Positions 1 through 7,436 of a stretch of DNA of 16,747 nt are shown in pieces; the stretch's first letter is position 1, and each line of letters opens with the position of its first letter. The translations under genes and the position numbers were made by a program. Below the pieces are notes generated by a model. The model worked only from the letters and a program-made list of their open reading frames with translations, searched no databases and had not been told where the DNA came from. Location: the NCBI GenBank assembly GCA_023409435.1, contig JAEYHP010000093.1, positions 1 through 16,747 of the forward strand. Reading direction: 5' to 3'. This DNA is from Bacillota bacterium. GTDB lineage: Bacteria; Bacillota; Clostridia; Christensenellales; CAG-138.

Positions 1-274
1 AAAATCCAGCGAGTATAATGAGATCGATGTTGTGCTCCGTAAGCGCCCCAAGCAAACGTTCCTCAAACGCCACATGCGTATGCGCCGCTTTTTCAACGGC
101 CAAAGCCTTGATGTTGGCCGCTTTCGCGCGCTCCAGCGCGTAGGCTTTGCCTGAACTTGAAAGCACAAGCGCGATGCGCGCGTGGGGCAAAATCCCCGCC
201 CGTTCCGCATCCAGAAGTGCCTGCAAGTTTGTGCCGCCGCCCGAAACCAGTACGCCGACGTTCGCTTTCAGCAT
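1..274 (-). CDS. purN: Phosphoribosylglycinamide formyltransferase, 3' end missing
   Basis: PurN transfers a formyl group from 10-formyltetrahydrofolate to GAR, the third step of de novo purine synthesis in the cytoplasm. The visible 91 residues begin MLKANVGVLVSGGGTNLQ, the family's N-terminal phosphate-binding loop, and end DLIILAGF. That is just before the region where the family carries its catalytic Asn-His-Asp residues, so those lie outside the window. The ATG at 272-274 overlaps the last seven bases of purM, and GGAG-like bases precede it, so translation is probably coupled. The gene is cut by the window edge and is not broken as far as can be seen. It is the last visible gene of the purE-C-F-M-N operon; purH and purD would be expected to follow, which is inference. 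Confidence 0.93.
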   Translation of the reverse strand, partial: MLKANVGVLVSGGGTNLQALLDAERAGILPHARIALVLSSSGKAYALERAKAANIKALAVEKAAHTHVAFEERLLGALTEHNIDLIILAGF

Positions 275-1308
275 AGCTCCACTCCGTTTTCGCCTTGGAC
301 AACTTCGCCTAAAACATAAGCGTCCGTCCCCTGCTCTTTGAGCGTATGAAGCGCCGCATCCGCGTCCCGTTTGGATACAACCGCCACCATGCCCACGCCC
401 ATGTTAAACGTGTTGTATAGGTCGCGCGTGGAAATCCGCCCGGCATGCCGAATGTAATCGAACACCGGAAGTACGTTTACCGCCCCCCGCTCGATTTTTG
501 CCGATAACCCATTCGGCAGGCAGCGCGGGATGTTTTCATAAAACCCGCCGCCGGTGATGTGCGCAAGCGCGTGGACCTCCATCGAATTGATAAGTGAAAG
601 CACGGGCTTCACATAAATTTTCGTAGGCGTCAGCAGCGTTTCCCCCAATGTCAGGCCGATGTCCCCCAAGTATTTATTGAGTATGACCGGGTTTTCTTCG
701 ATATGGAATACCTTCCTTACCAGCGAAAACCCGTTGGAGTGTACGCCGGAGGAAGGCAGCGCGATGAGCGCGTCCCCCGCCCGCACCCGCGCAGGATCGA
801 GTATCTTCTCTTTCGCCACCATGCCCACGGCGAAGCCCGCGAGGTCGTATTCGTCCTCGGGATAAAAGCCCGGCATTTCCGCCGTTTCCCCGCCGATCAG
901 CGCGCAGTTTGCCTCAACACAGCCCTTCGCGACGCCGGATACGATATCCGCCACGCGCTCGGGCACGTTTTTACCGACCGCCACATAATCCAGGAAAAAC
1001 AGCGGCTGCGCGCCGCAGCAGACGATATCGTTCACGCACATGGCCACGCAGTCTATGCCCACAGTATCGTGCTTGTCCAACAAAAAGGCAAGCTTTAATT
1101 TGGTGCCCACGCCGTCCGTGCCGCTGATTAAAACCGGTTCGTTCATACCGGAAAGGTCCGGCTGGAACAGCCCGCCAAACCCGCCGATGGGCGAAAGCAC
1201 GCCGGGGATGTGCGTCCCCTGCACATGCTTTTTCATCAGTTCCACGGCGCGGTACCCCGCGGTAATGTCCACGCCCGCTTTTTTATAGCTTTCGCTGTAG
1301 CTTTTCAT
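268..1308 (-). CDS. purM: Phosphoribosylformylglycinamidine cyclo-ligase (AIR synthetase)
   Basis: PurM closes the imidazole ring: FGAM plus ATP gives AIR, step five of purine synthesis. The protein is 346 aa, the usual size. It shows the family's GTDGVGTKLK block near residues 63-72 and GGETAEMPGFY near 139-149, both part of the ATP and substrate site. The start chosen is the ATG at 1306-1308 (MKSYSESYKKAGVDI). The open frame extends further upstream, but only through purF sequence in another frame. The ATG overlaps the purF stop in an ATGA arrangement of four bases, typical of translational coupling, with AGGGGG-like bases upstream as ribosome binding site. Its own end overlaps the purN start. 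Identification is secure by family motifs and operon position. Confidence 0.96.
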   Translation of the reverse strand: MKSYSESYKKAGVDITAGYRAVELMKKHVQGTHIPGVLSPIGGFGGLFQPDLSGMNEPVLISGTDGVGTKLKLAFLLDKHDTVGIDCVAMCVNDIVCCGAQPLFFLDYVAVGKNVPERVADIVSGVAKGCVEANCALIGGETAEMPGFYPEDEYDLAGFAVGMVAKEKILDPARVRAGDALIALPSSGVHSNGFSLVRKVFHIEENPVILNKYLGDIGLTLGETLLTPTKIYVKPVLSLINSMEVHALAHITGGGFYENIPRCLPNGLSAKIERGAVNVLPVFDYIRHAGRISTRDLYNTFNMGVGMVAVVSKRDADAALHTLKEQGTDAYVLGEVVQGENGVELC

Positions 1309-2753
1309 ACCGCCGCCCCCTGCTCGGTCACTGACCCGATTTTGACGTCGAACTTGTTTTTGCCCCGCTGTTTCGGCGTTTCGGAAGGGTATTCCCCGGT
1401 AAAGCAGGCGGCACAGAACCCAAGACTCGTATGGTCTGCAAGCTTTGTGACGTTGTTCGCGCTTAAAAAGCCGATGGAATCGACGCCGAGTAGCTCCTTC
1501 ATTTCCTCCTCGGTGTGGTTCCACGCAATCAGCTTTTCCTGCGAATCGATATCCGTACCGTAATAGCAGGGATACATGAATTTGGGCGCGGAGGAACGAA
1601 GATGCACTTCCTTCGCCCCCGCCTCGCGTAAAAGCCGCACAATGCGGGCGGACGTGGTACCGCGCACGATGGAATCGTCAATCAGCACCACGCGCTTTCC
1701 CGCAACTGTGGCCGCGATGGGGTTTAATTTGATGCGCACCTGATCTTCCCGCCCCGCCTGGGTGGGCTGGATAAAGGTGCGACCGATGTATTTGTTTTTG
1801 ATAAAGCCGATGCCATACGGAATGCCGGACTGGCGCGCATAGCCGATCGCAGCGTCGATACCCGAATCCGGCACGCCGACCACGACATCCGCCTGCACTG
1901 GATGTTCGAGAGCCAGAAATGCGCCTGCCCGTTGCCGGGCGGTTTGTACGCTGCTGCCGTCCATCACACTGTCCGGCCGGGCAAAGTAAATGAGTTCAAA
2001 CACGCACAGCGAAGTTTTTTGTGTGTTGCAATGCTCGGTGATGCTCCTGAGGCCGTTTGCGTCCGCCACCACGATTTCACCGGGCAGTACGTCCCGCACG
2101 AAGCTTGCGCCGATAATTGAAAGAGCGCAGCTTTCCGAAGCGAACACGTAGCTTTCCCCCAAGCGACCGATGCACAGCGGCCGAAAACCCATGGGGTCCC
2201 GCACGGCGATTAGCTTTGTGGGCGAGAGTATCACCAGAGAATACGCGCCTTTGAGGCGGTACATGGCCTGTGACACCGCAGCCTCAATGGAGGGTGCGCT
2301 CAGCCGTTCCCTGGTGACGATGTAGGCGATCACCTCGCTGTCGCTGGTGGAGTGGAATATGGAGCCCGCAAGCTCGAGTTCCTCCCGCAGCTGCGCGTCG
2401 TTGGTGAGGTTGCCGTTGTGCGCGAGCGCCATGCGGCCCTTGACATGGTTGATGAGAAGCGGCTGTGCGTTTAAACGGGCGTCGTTTCCGGTGGTGCCGT
2501 AGCGCACATGGCCGATCGCCATTTTCCCCCGACCCAGTTTTTTGAGCGTTTCCGTATAAAACACCTCGTTGACCAGGCCCGCGTCCCGGTAAGCGGTGAT
2601 GAGACCGTCGTCGTTTACCGCAATACCGCAGCTTTCCTGCCCGCGGTGCTGCAGCGCGTAAAGCGCATAGTACGCAAGGGAGGCGACATCCTCTTCCCCG
2701 GTCTTACTGTATATGCCAAACAGGCCGCACTCCTCGTGCAATTCGTTGTACAT
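1305..2753 (-). CDS. purF: Amidophosphoribosyltransferase
   Basis: PurF commits PRPP to purine synthesis, using glutamine to make phosphoribosylamine. The 482 aa protein starts MYNELHEEC: Cys9 is the expected N-terminal nucleophile, exposed after an eight-residue propeptide is removed. The glutaminase domain fills roughly residues 9-240. The phosphoribosyltransferase domain follows, with the PRPP loop VVLIDDSIVRGTT at 355-367. Cysteines 250, 396, 447 and 450 align with the four 4Fe-4S ligands of the Bacillus subtilis enzyme (SLC, YPC, CAAC contexts). This suggests the oxygen-sensitive iron-sulfur type. The ATG lies ten bases after the purC stop, with a weak AGG-type site, so it is probably translated in tandem with purC. 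Its TGA overlaps the purM ATG. Confidence 0.97.
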   Translation of the reverse strand: MYNELHEECGLFGIYSKTGEEDVASLAYYALYALQHRGQESCGIAVNDDGLITAYRDAGLVNEVFYTETLKKLGRGKMAIGHVRYGTTGNDARLNAQPLLINHVKGRMALAHNGNLTNDAQLREELELAGSIFHSTSDSEVIAYIVTRERLSAPSIEAAVSQAMYRLKGAYSLVILSPTKLIAVRDPMGFRPLCIGRLGESYVFASESCALSIIGASFVRDVLPGEIVVADANGLRSITEHCNTQKTSLCVFELIYFARPDSVMDGSSVQTARQRAGAFLALEHPVQADVVVGVPDSGIDAAIGYARQSGIPYGIGFIKNKYIGRTFIQPTQAGREDQVRIKLNPIAATVAGKRVVLIDDSIVRGTTSARIVRLLREAGAKEVHLRSSAPKFMYPCYYGTDIDSQEKLIAWNHTEEEMKELLGVDSIGFLSANNVTKLADHTSLGFCAACFTGEYPSETPKQRGKNKFDVKIGSVTEQGAAV

Positions 2754-2763
2754 TTTTAAACCT

Positions 2764-3474
2764 TTACTCGCCCATCAGGCGCTTGCGGATTTCGATATAT
2801 GCGTCCTCCACCTCACCAAGGTCGCGCCGAAAACGGTCCTTGTCGAGCTTCTTTTTGGTGGCGCTGTCCCAGAAGCGGCAGGTATCCGGAGAAATTTCAT
2901 CGGCAAGCACCAGCTCCCCTTCGGCTGTCTTGCCAAACTCCAGCTTGAAATCCACCAGTTCGATGCCGACGGATTTTAAGTGCTGTGTCAATATCGCGTT
3001 GATCTTGAAGGAATAGCGCGCGATCAACTCCAATTCTTCCGGCGTTGCTAGCTCCAAAGCGAATATGTGGTATTCGTTCACCATCGGGTCGCCAAGCGCG
3101 TCGTCCTTGTAGCAGTACTCGAGCACCGTACGTTTCATGGGCGTGCCCTCGGGCAGGCCCAAACGCTTAGAAAGCGAGCCCGCCGCGATATTGCGCACAA
3201 TGACTTCGAGCGGCACGATGCGCACCTTTTTCACCAACGTTTCGGTATCCGACAGCTCTTTCACGAAATGGGTCGGAATGCCTTCTCTTTCCAATAACTG
3301 CATCAGATTGTTGGTGACGCGGTTGTTGATTGCGCCCTTCCCCAGTATGGTGCCGCGCTTTTCGCCGTTGAAGGCGGTGGCGTCGTCCTTGTAGGAGACG
3401 ATGCAGAGCGCATCATCCGGTGTCGCGTACACTTTTTTCGCCTTGCCCTCATAAAGCTGCCTGATCTTTTCCAT
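2764..3474 (-). CDS. purC: Phosphoribosylaminoimidazole-succinocarboxamide synthase
   Basis: PurC joins CAIR to aspartate with ATP to give SAICAR. The 236 aa length is usual for bacteria. Recognisable family stretches are KIRQLYEGKAKKVY at the N-terminus (ATP-binding strand), PLEVIVRNIAAGS near residues 88-100, VDFKLEFG near 174-181 and DEISPDTCRFWD near 192-203. The ATG at 3472-3474 has a clear AAGGAG at 3483-3488. Only ten bases separate its stop from purF. Upstream, 63 bases separate it from purE and hold a strong hairpin described separately. It is the second gene of the operon and acts directly on the PurE product. Nothing is odd in the coding sequence. Confidence 0.97.
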   Translation of the reverse strand: MEKIRQLYEGKAKKVYATPDDALCIVSYKDDATAFNGEKRGTILGKGAINNRVTNNLMQLLEREGIPTHFVKELSDTETLVKKVRIVPLEVIVRNIAAGSLSKRLGLPEGTPMKRTVLEYCYKDDALGDPMVNEYHIFALELATPEELELIARYSFKINAILTQHLKSVGIELVDFKLEFGKTAEGELVLADEISPDTCRFWDSATKKKLDKDRFRRDLGEVEDAYIEIRKRLMGE

Positions 3475-3513
3475 TTTTCATTCTCCTTAAAAATATCGGC
3501 TTTCAATAAAACA

Positions 3514-3537
3514 GGACCTGGGAATGCTCCCTGGCCC
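3514..3537 (-). terminator. Candidate attenuator or processing hairpin between purE and purC
   Basis: Immediately after the purE stop codon the minus strand can fold GGGCC-A-GGGA, loop GCAT, TCCC-A-GGTCC. This gives nine pairs including one G-U, with a single A-A mismatch. It is followed by TGTTTTATT. The geometry resembles a leaky intrinsic terminator or an mRNA processing or stability element inside the operon. The U-tract is interrupted, so strong termination is not expected. Function is inferred from structure only. Confidence 0.5.
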
Positions 3538-4029
3538 TTAAAAGTACCGTTCCCGTACGGCCTGGTCTTTCTCCGCGGCGATACGCTCCATTTCGCCGCG
3601 CTGCGCGGCAAGCTTGATGAAAAGCGTCCTGTCCTCCAGCGCGAGCATCTGCGCTGCAAGTATGGCGGCGTTCTGCGCGCCGTTAATTGCGACTGTGGCA
3701 ACAGGCACGCCCGCGGGCATCTGCACGGTAGAGAGCAGCGCATCCAAGCCGTCCAGCGCGCTCGCCTGCACAGGAATGCCAATGACGGGCAAAAGCGAAT
3801 TCGCCGCCATTGCGCCCGCAAGATGCGCCGCTTTGCCCGCCGCCGCTATGATGACGCCAAAGCAGTTTTCCATGGCACTTTGCGCAAACTGTGCAGCCTG
3901 ATTCGGCGTGCGGTGCGCGGAAAGTACACGCACCTCAAACGGGATTTCCAGTTTGCGCAGCATGTCTATAGCAGGTTCGAGTATGGGTAGATCGCTGTCG
4001 CTGCCCAACACAAGGGCGACCTTTCGCAT
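3538..4029 (-). CDS. purE: N5-carboxyaminoimidazole ribonucleotide mutase (PurE, class I-like)
   Basis: PurE supplies CAIR for PurC. The 163 aa protein has GSDSD at residues 9-13, SAHRTP at 37-42 and AAAGKAAHLAG at 62-72, the phosphate and substrate loops of the family. The SAHRTP form is that of class I mutases, which use N5-CAIR made by PurK, rather than class II AIR carboxylases. The glycine-rich loop reads AAAGKAAHLAG, whereas well-known class I enzymes have GAGGAAHLPG. No purK lies next to it. The ATG at 4027-4029 has AGGAG at 4039-4043. It is the first gene of the operon, with a promoter about 60 bases upstream of the start. Confidence 0.95.
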   Translation of the reverse strand: MRKVALVLGSDSDLPILEPAIDMLRKLEIPFEVRVLSAHRTPNQAAQFAQSAMENCFGVIIAAAGKAAHLAGAMAANSLLPVIGIPVQASALDGLDALLSTVQMPAGVPVATVAINGAQNAAILAAQMLALEDRTLFIKLAAQRGEMERIAAEKDQAVRERYF

Positions 4030-4042
4030 TTGTTTTTTCTCC

Positions 4043-4119
4043 TAATGTTCGTGTTTTTATGCATTTATGAGTATATAACGCTTTATTTCCACTTATCATA
4101 CATCGTATTTAGAACATTA
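4043..4119 (-). promoter_or_regulatory. PurBox-like inverted half-sites flanking the purE transcription start
   Basis: GAACATTA lies at 4050-4043 on the minus strand, within AACACGAACATTAGGAG and abutting the ribosome binding site. The same eight bases lie on the plus strand at 4112-4119, inside the -35/-10 spacer. CGAAC followed by ATT matches the core of the Bacillus PurR box consensus (AWWWCCGAACWWT), with mismatches upstream of the core. The arms are 61 bases apart, much further than classical PurBox pairs, so PurR control is only a hypothesis. The copies could also pair in RNA only if transcription began further upstream than predicted. Confidence 0.35.
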
Positions 4120-4123
4120 TCAA
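4095..4123 (-). promoter_or_regulatory. Sigma-A promoter of the purE operon
   Basis: On the minus strand TTGATA (4123-4118), a 17-base spacer and TATGAT (4100-4095) form a good housekeeping promoter in an AT-rich 157-base gap between the dnaJ terminator and purE. Transcription would begin near 4088, leaving a leader of about 59 bases. That is too short for a purine riboswitch, and no riboswitch core was seen. Confidence 0.7.
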
Positions 4124-4186
4124 GCTTATTTTATATAATGTACGTAAACTTTCTTTTAGCACAGGTTGCTATTTTTTGTATAGAAA

Positions 4187-4209
4187 AGCCGCCGTGAACC
4201 ACGGCGGCT
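4187..4209 (-). terminator. Intrinsic terminator after dnaJ
   Basis: A perfect ten-pair stem (AGCCGCCGTG with CACGGCGGCT, three-base loop) lies 14 bases past the dnaJ stop. On the minus strand it is followed by TTTTCTATAC, a moderate U-tract. It separates the heat-shock genes from the purine operon on the same strand. Confidence 0.85.
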
Positions 4210-4223
4210 AAAATCCATTGAGG

Positions 4224-5384
4224 TTATTCGTTATTGAGCGCGTCCTTTACCTTGTCGAATATGCTCTTCTTGGGGTTGGACTTATGCTGTTCGCCTTGCG
4301 CCGGGGTTTCCCCGAGCGTTTCAGCAAATGCGCGCAGCAGATGCTTCTGGTCATCTGTTAAGCGCTTAGGCACATCGATATCGACCTTGACCATAAGGTC
4401 GCCCTTTTCCTTGCTTCTAAGGCGCTGGATTCCCTGCTCCCGCATGCGGAACGTGGTGCCGGGCTGCGTGCCTTCCGGCACCGTATATTTGACGCTGCCC
4501 GTAAGCGTGGGGACCGTAATTTCCCCGCCCAGGGCTGCCGTGATATACGAAATCTTCAGATCCAGAAACAGGTCCGCGCCGTTTCTGCGGAACAGCTTAT
4601 GCGCCTTCACGCGAATCAATACGTACAGGTCGCCGCTAGGTCCCCCGCGGTACCCGGCCTCCCCTTCGCCCGAAAGGCTCAATGTCTGGCCATCGTCGAT
4701 GCCTGCGGGAATATTCACCACCACGCGGCTGGTCTTTTTCACCCGGCCATGGCCATGGCAGTCCAGACACGGCTCCTTAATAATCTGCCCCGTGCCGCCG
4801 CAGGCCGAGCAGGGGCGCACGGTGGTAAAGGAACCGAGCATCGTATTCTGCTGCACGCGCACCTGGCCCGAGCCGCCGCAGGTGGTGCAGCGCTCCGGCC
4901 TGGTGCCGGGCTTTGCGCCCGAGCCGCCGCAGGAGCCGCAGTTCTGTTCGCGGGGCACGAGTATTTCGCGCTTTGCGCCAAACGCCGCATCCTCAAACGA
5001 AATGGTGAGCGTATATTTGAGGTTGTTTCCCGCGACGGGGCCGGTGGTATCGCGGCCTGAAAACCCGCCGCCGAACATGGTCTCGAATATATCGGAAAAT
5101 CCGCCGAAGCCCGAGAACGGATTGCCGCCGGAATATCCGCCGCCGCCCGCCGTCGGGTCGAACGCAGCATGACCGAACTGATCGTACTGCGCGCGCTTTT
5201 TCGCATCGCCCAGTACCTCCGCGGCCTCGTTAAGTTCCTTGAATCTCGCTTCCGCATCCTTATCACCCGGGTGCAGATCCGGGTGGCAGGTCTTGGCCTG
5301 TTTCCGGAATGCGCTCTTGATTTCGCTTTCAGAGGCGTTTTTCTCAACGCCCAATACTTCATAATAATCGCGTTTATTTGCCAA
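4224..5384 (-). CDS. dnaJ: Chaperone protein DnaJ (Hsp40)
   Basis: DnaJ delivers unfolded substrates to DnaK and stimulates its ATPase. With the start used here it is 386 aa. The J domain covers residues 5-70 with HPD at 34-36. A Gly/Phe-rich segment runs from about 77 to 118. Four zinc motifs follow at 149-156, 166-173, 192-199 and 206-213 (CxxCxGxG type), then the C-terminal substrate-binding domain. The start is a TTG at 5384-5382 giving MANKRDYYEVLG, with GGGAG/GAGAGG just upstream. A second in-frame TTG at 5414-5412 has no such site and falls at the predicted transcription start. An ATG nearby is out of frame. dnaJ follows dnaK but has its own terminator-separated promoter. Confidence 0.95.
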   Translation of the reverse strand: MANKRDYYEVLGVEKNASESEIKSAFRKQAKTCHPDLHPGDKDAEARFKELNEAAEVLGDAKKRAQYDQFGHAAFDPTAGGGGYSGGNPFSGFGGFSDIFETMFGGGFSGRDTTGPVAGNNLKYTLTISFEDAAFGAKREILVPREQNCGSCGGSGAKPGTRPERCTTCGGSGQVRVQQNTMLGSFTTVRPCSACGGTGQIIKEPCLDCHGHGRVKKTSRVVVNIPAGIDDGQTLSLSGEGEAGYRGGPSGDLYVLIRVKAHKLFRRNGADLFLDLKISYITAALGGEITVPTLTGSVKYTVPEGTQPGTTFRMREQGIQRLRSKEKGDLMVKVDIDVPKRLTDDQKHLLRAFAETLGETPAQGEQHKSNPKKSIFDKVKDALNNE

Positions 5385-5419
5385 AGGACATCCCTCTCCC
5401 CCAAGCTTCGTCAAGGCTC

Positions 5420-5428
5420 ATTATAACA
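5420..5428 (-). promoter_or_regulatory. Extended -10 promoter of dnaJ
   Basis: The minus strand reads TGTTATAAT at 5428-5420, a consensus -10 with the TG extension. No good -35 is seen at the normal distance. Transcription would start near 5413, about 29 bases before the TTG start. No CIRCE copy is visible here, so dnaJ from this promoter would not be under direct HrcA control. Confidence 0.6.
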
Positions 5429-5467
5429 AAAGCGGAGCCGTAGCGCATGTAGTAAATAATTCTCATG

Positions 5468-5494
5468 AAAAGGGGCGGGCTTTTGACCCGCCCC
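5468..5494 (-). terminator. Intrinsic terminator between dnaK and dnaJ
   Basis: On the minus strand GGGGCGGG, a seven-base loop and CCCGCCCC form an eight-pair GC stem about 20 bases after the dnaK stop, followed by TTTT. It probably ends most hrcA-grpE-dnaK transcripts, leaving dnaJ to its own promoter plus any readthrough. Confidence 0.85.
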
Positions 5495-5513
5495 AACCGC
5501 TAGTATACTATGC

Positions 5514-7349
5514 TTACTTCTTGTCGTCGTCCACAACTTCGTAATCGGCGTCCACAACGGTATCGTCATGCGGCGCGCTGCCGCCTGCCGCCTGACCGGG
5601 GTTCGCAGCTTGGTCCTGCTGGGCCTGCTGGTAGATCTTGCCGAATATCTCGTAGGAGACCTCGGTCAGCTTTTCGGAAGCGGTCTTGATCATGACGCTG
5701 TCCGTGCCTTCGAGCGTCTTCCTCAAATCGGAGAGCGCAGCCTCGATCTTGGATTTATCGGCGGAAGAAACCTTATCGCCCAGTTCCTTCAATGTCTTTT
5801 CTGTGGTGTAAACGAGCTGATCCGCGTGGTTGCGGGTCTCGACCTCTTCCTTGCGCTTCTTGTCCTCGCCCGCAAACCGCTCGGCTTCGTTGACAGCGCG
5901 CTTAATTTCATCCTCGTTGAGGTTGGTGGAAGCGGTGATTGTCACCTTCTGCTCGTGGCCGGTGCCAAGGTCCTTCGCGCTGACATGCACGATGCCGTTC
6001 GCGTCGATATCAAACGTGACCTCAATCTGCGGCACGCCGCGGGGCGCCGGGGCAATGCCCGCAAGCTGGAAACGGCCCAACGTCTTATTGTACTGCGCCA
6101 TTTCGCGCTCGCCCTGGAGCACGTGGACTTCAACGGAGGTCTGGCCGTCCGCCGCGGTGGAGAATATCTGGCCTTTTTTGGTAGGGATGGTGGTGTTGCG
6201 GTCAATGAGCCTGGTGAACACGCCGCCCACGGTCTCAATGCCCAAAGACAACGGCGTGACGTCGAGCAGCAGGATATCCTTGACCTCGCCGCCCAATACC
6301 CCCGCCTGGATGGCTGCGCCAATGGCGACGCATTCATCTGGATTGATGCCCTTGAAGGGCTCCTTGCCGGTCACGCTCTTGACCATATCCTGCACCATGG
6401 GGATACGGCTGGAACCGCCCACCAGGATGACCTTGTCAATCTTTTCGGAGCTTAGGTCCGCGTCCCGCATGGCCTTGAACATGCAATCCTTGGTCTTATC
6501 CACATAGTCAGAAATCAGTTCGTTGAACTTCGCGCGGGTCAGAGTCATTTCCAGATGCCTGGGGCCGGAAGCATCCATAGTGATGAACGGCAGGTTGATA
6601 TCCGAGGATACCACGCCGGAAAGCTCAATCTTTGCCTTTTCCGCGGCTTCCTTCAAGCGCTGAAGCGCCTTGCGGTCGTTCCGCAAATCAATGCCGGTCT
6701 CCTTTTTGTATTCGGCGGCGATATGGTCCATGAAGCGCTGGTCGAAATCGTCGCCGCCCAGGCGGTTGTCGCCGTTGGTGGCGAGCACCTCGAATACGCC
6801 CTCGCCGATCTCCAAAATGGAAACGTCGAACGTGCCGCCGCCCAAGTCGTAAACGAGTATCTTCTGGTTGGCCTGCTTATCCATGCCATAGGCAAGGGAA
6901 GCCGCGGTGGGTTCGTTGATGATGCGCAGCACTTCGAGGCCCGCGATGCGGCCCGCGTCCTTGGTGGCCTGGCGCTGGCTGTCGCTAAAATATGCCGGAA
7001 CGGTGATGACCGCCTGCGTGATGGTCTCACCCAGGTACGCTTCCGCATCCTGTTTGAGCTTGCGCAATATCATGGCGGAAATCTCCTGCGGCGTATAATC
7101 CTTGCCATCCACATGCACCTTATGGGAAGTACCCATTTCGCGCTTGATGGATGAGATGGTTCGCTCCGGGTTCGTAATAGCCTGGCGCTTTGCGACCTGG
7201 CCCACCAGACGCTCCTGGTCCTTGAACGCTACGACGGAAGGCGTGGTGCGCGCACCCCCCGCATTGGGGATAACAACGGGTTCCCCACCTTCGAGCACTG
7301 CGACGCAAGAGTTGGTGGTGCCCAAGTCAATACCGATAATTTTGCCCAT
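5514..7349 (-). CDS. dnaK: Molecular chaperone DnaK (Hsp70)
   Basis: DnaK is the ATP-dependent Hsp70 that binds exposed hydrophobic peptides, with DnaJ and GrpE as cochaperones. The 611 aa length equals that of Bacillus subtilis DnaK, and the sequence around residues 70-90 is the short Gram-positive form without the extra segment of proteobacterial DnaK. The nucleotide-binding domain shows GIDLGTTNS (6-14), VYDLGGGTFDVS (166-177) and LVGGSSRIP (309-317). The interdomain linker DILLLDVTP is near 358-366, followed by the substrate-binding domain and an acidic tail ending VDADYEVVDDDKK. The ATG at 7347-7349 has AGGAGGAG at 7358-7365. It is third in the hrcA operon, 87 bases after grpE. Confidence 0.98.
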   Translation of the reverse strand: MGKIIGIDLGTTNSCVAVLEGGEPVVIPNAGGARTTPSVVAFKDQERLVGQVAKRQAITNPERTISSIKREMGTSHKVHVDGKDYTPQEISAMILRKLKQDAEAYLGETITQAVITVPAYFSDSQRQATKDAGRIAGLEVLRIINEPTAASLAYGMDKQANQKILVYDLGGGTFDVSILEIGEGVFEVLATNGDNRLGGDDFDQRFMDHIAAEYKKETGIDLRNDRKALQRLKEAAEKAKIELSGVVSSDINLPFITMDASGPRHLEMTLTRAKFNELISDYVDKTKDCMFKAMRDADLSSEKIDKVILVGGSSRIPMVQDMVKSVTGKEPFKGINPDECVAIGAAIQAGVLGGEVKDILLLDVTPLSLGIETVGGVFTRLIDRNTTIPTKKGQIFSTAADGQTSVEVHVLQGEREMAQYNKTLGRFQLAGIAPAPRGVPQIEVTFDIDANGIVHVSAKDLGTGHEQKVTITASTNLNEDEIKRAVNEAERFAGEDKKRKEEVETRNHADQLVYTTEKTLKELGDKVSSADKSKIEAALSDLRKTLEGTDSVMIKTASEKLTEVSYEIFGKIYQQAQQDQAANPGQAAGGSAPHDDTVVDADYEVVDDDKK

Positions 7350-7397
7350 GAATGATACTCCTCCTATAAATCAACCTGACTATTCTTTTTATTCGAT

Positions 7398-7413
7398 GCC
7401 GCGTTCTTGCGGC
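7398..7413 (-). other. Small hairpin in the grpE-dnaK gap
   Basis: The minus strand can fold GCCGC, loop AAGAAC, GCGGC between grpE and dnaK. It is followed by ATCGAATAAAAAG rather than a U-tract, so it is not a terminator. A role as a processing or stability element for the dnaK mRNA is possible but unproven. No promoter was recognised in this 87-base gap. Confidence 0.35.
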
Positions 7414-7436
7414 GTATGTACTTTGCTCTTACCCGG

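Noticed and set aside
4030..4095. Purine riboswitch in the purE leader
   Set aside because: The leader from the predicted start is about 59 bases and lacks the conserved junction and loop sequences of the purine aptamer.
4234..5172. Long plus-strand open frame of 312 codons opposite dnaJ
   Set aside because: It is the complement of the GC-rich dnaJ gene, has no ribosome binding site, and its product shows no family motif, while the minus strand encodes a complete DnaJ.
5568..6455. Plus-strand open frame of 295 codons opposite dnaK
   Set aside because: A shadow of dnaK produced by codon bias; the Leu/Arg/Gly-rich product has no recognisable domain and no start signals.
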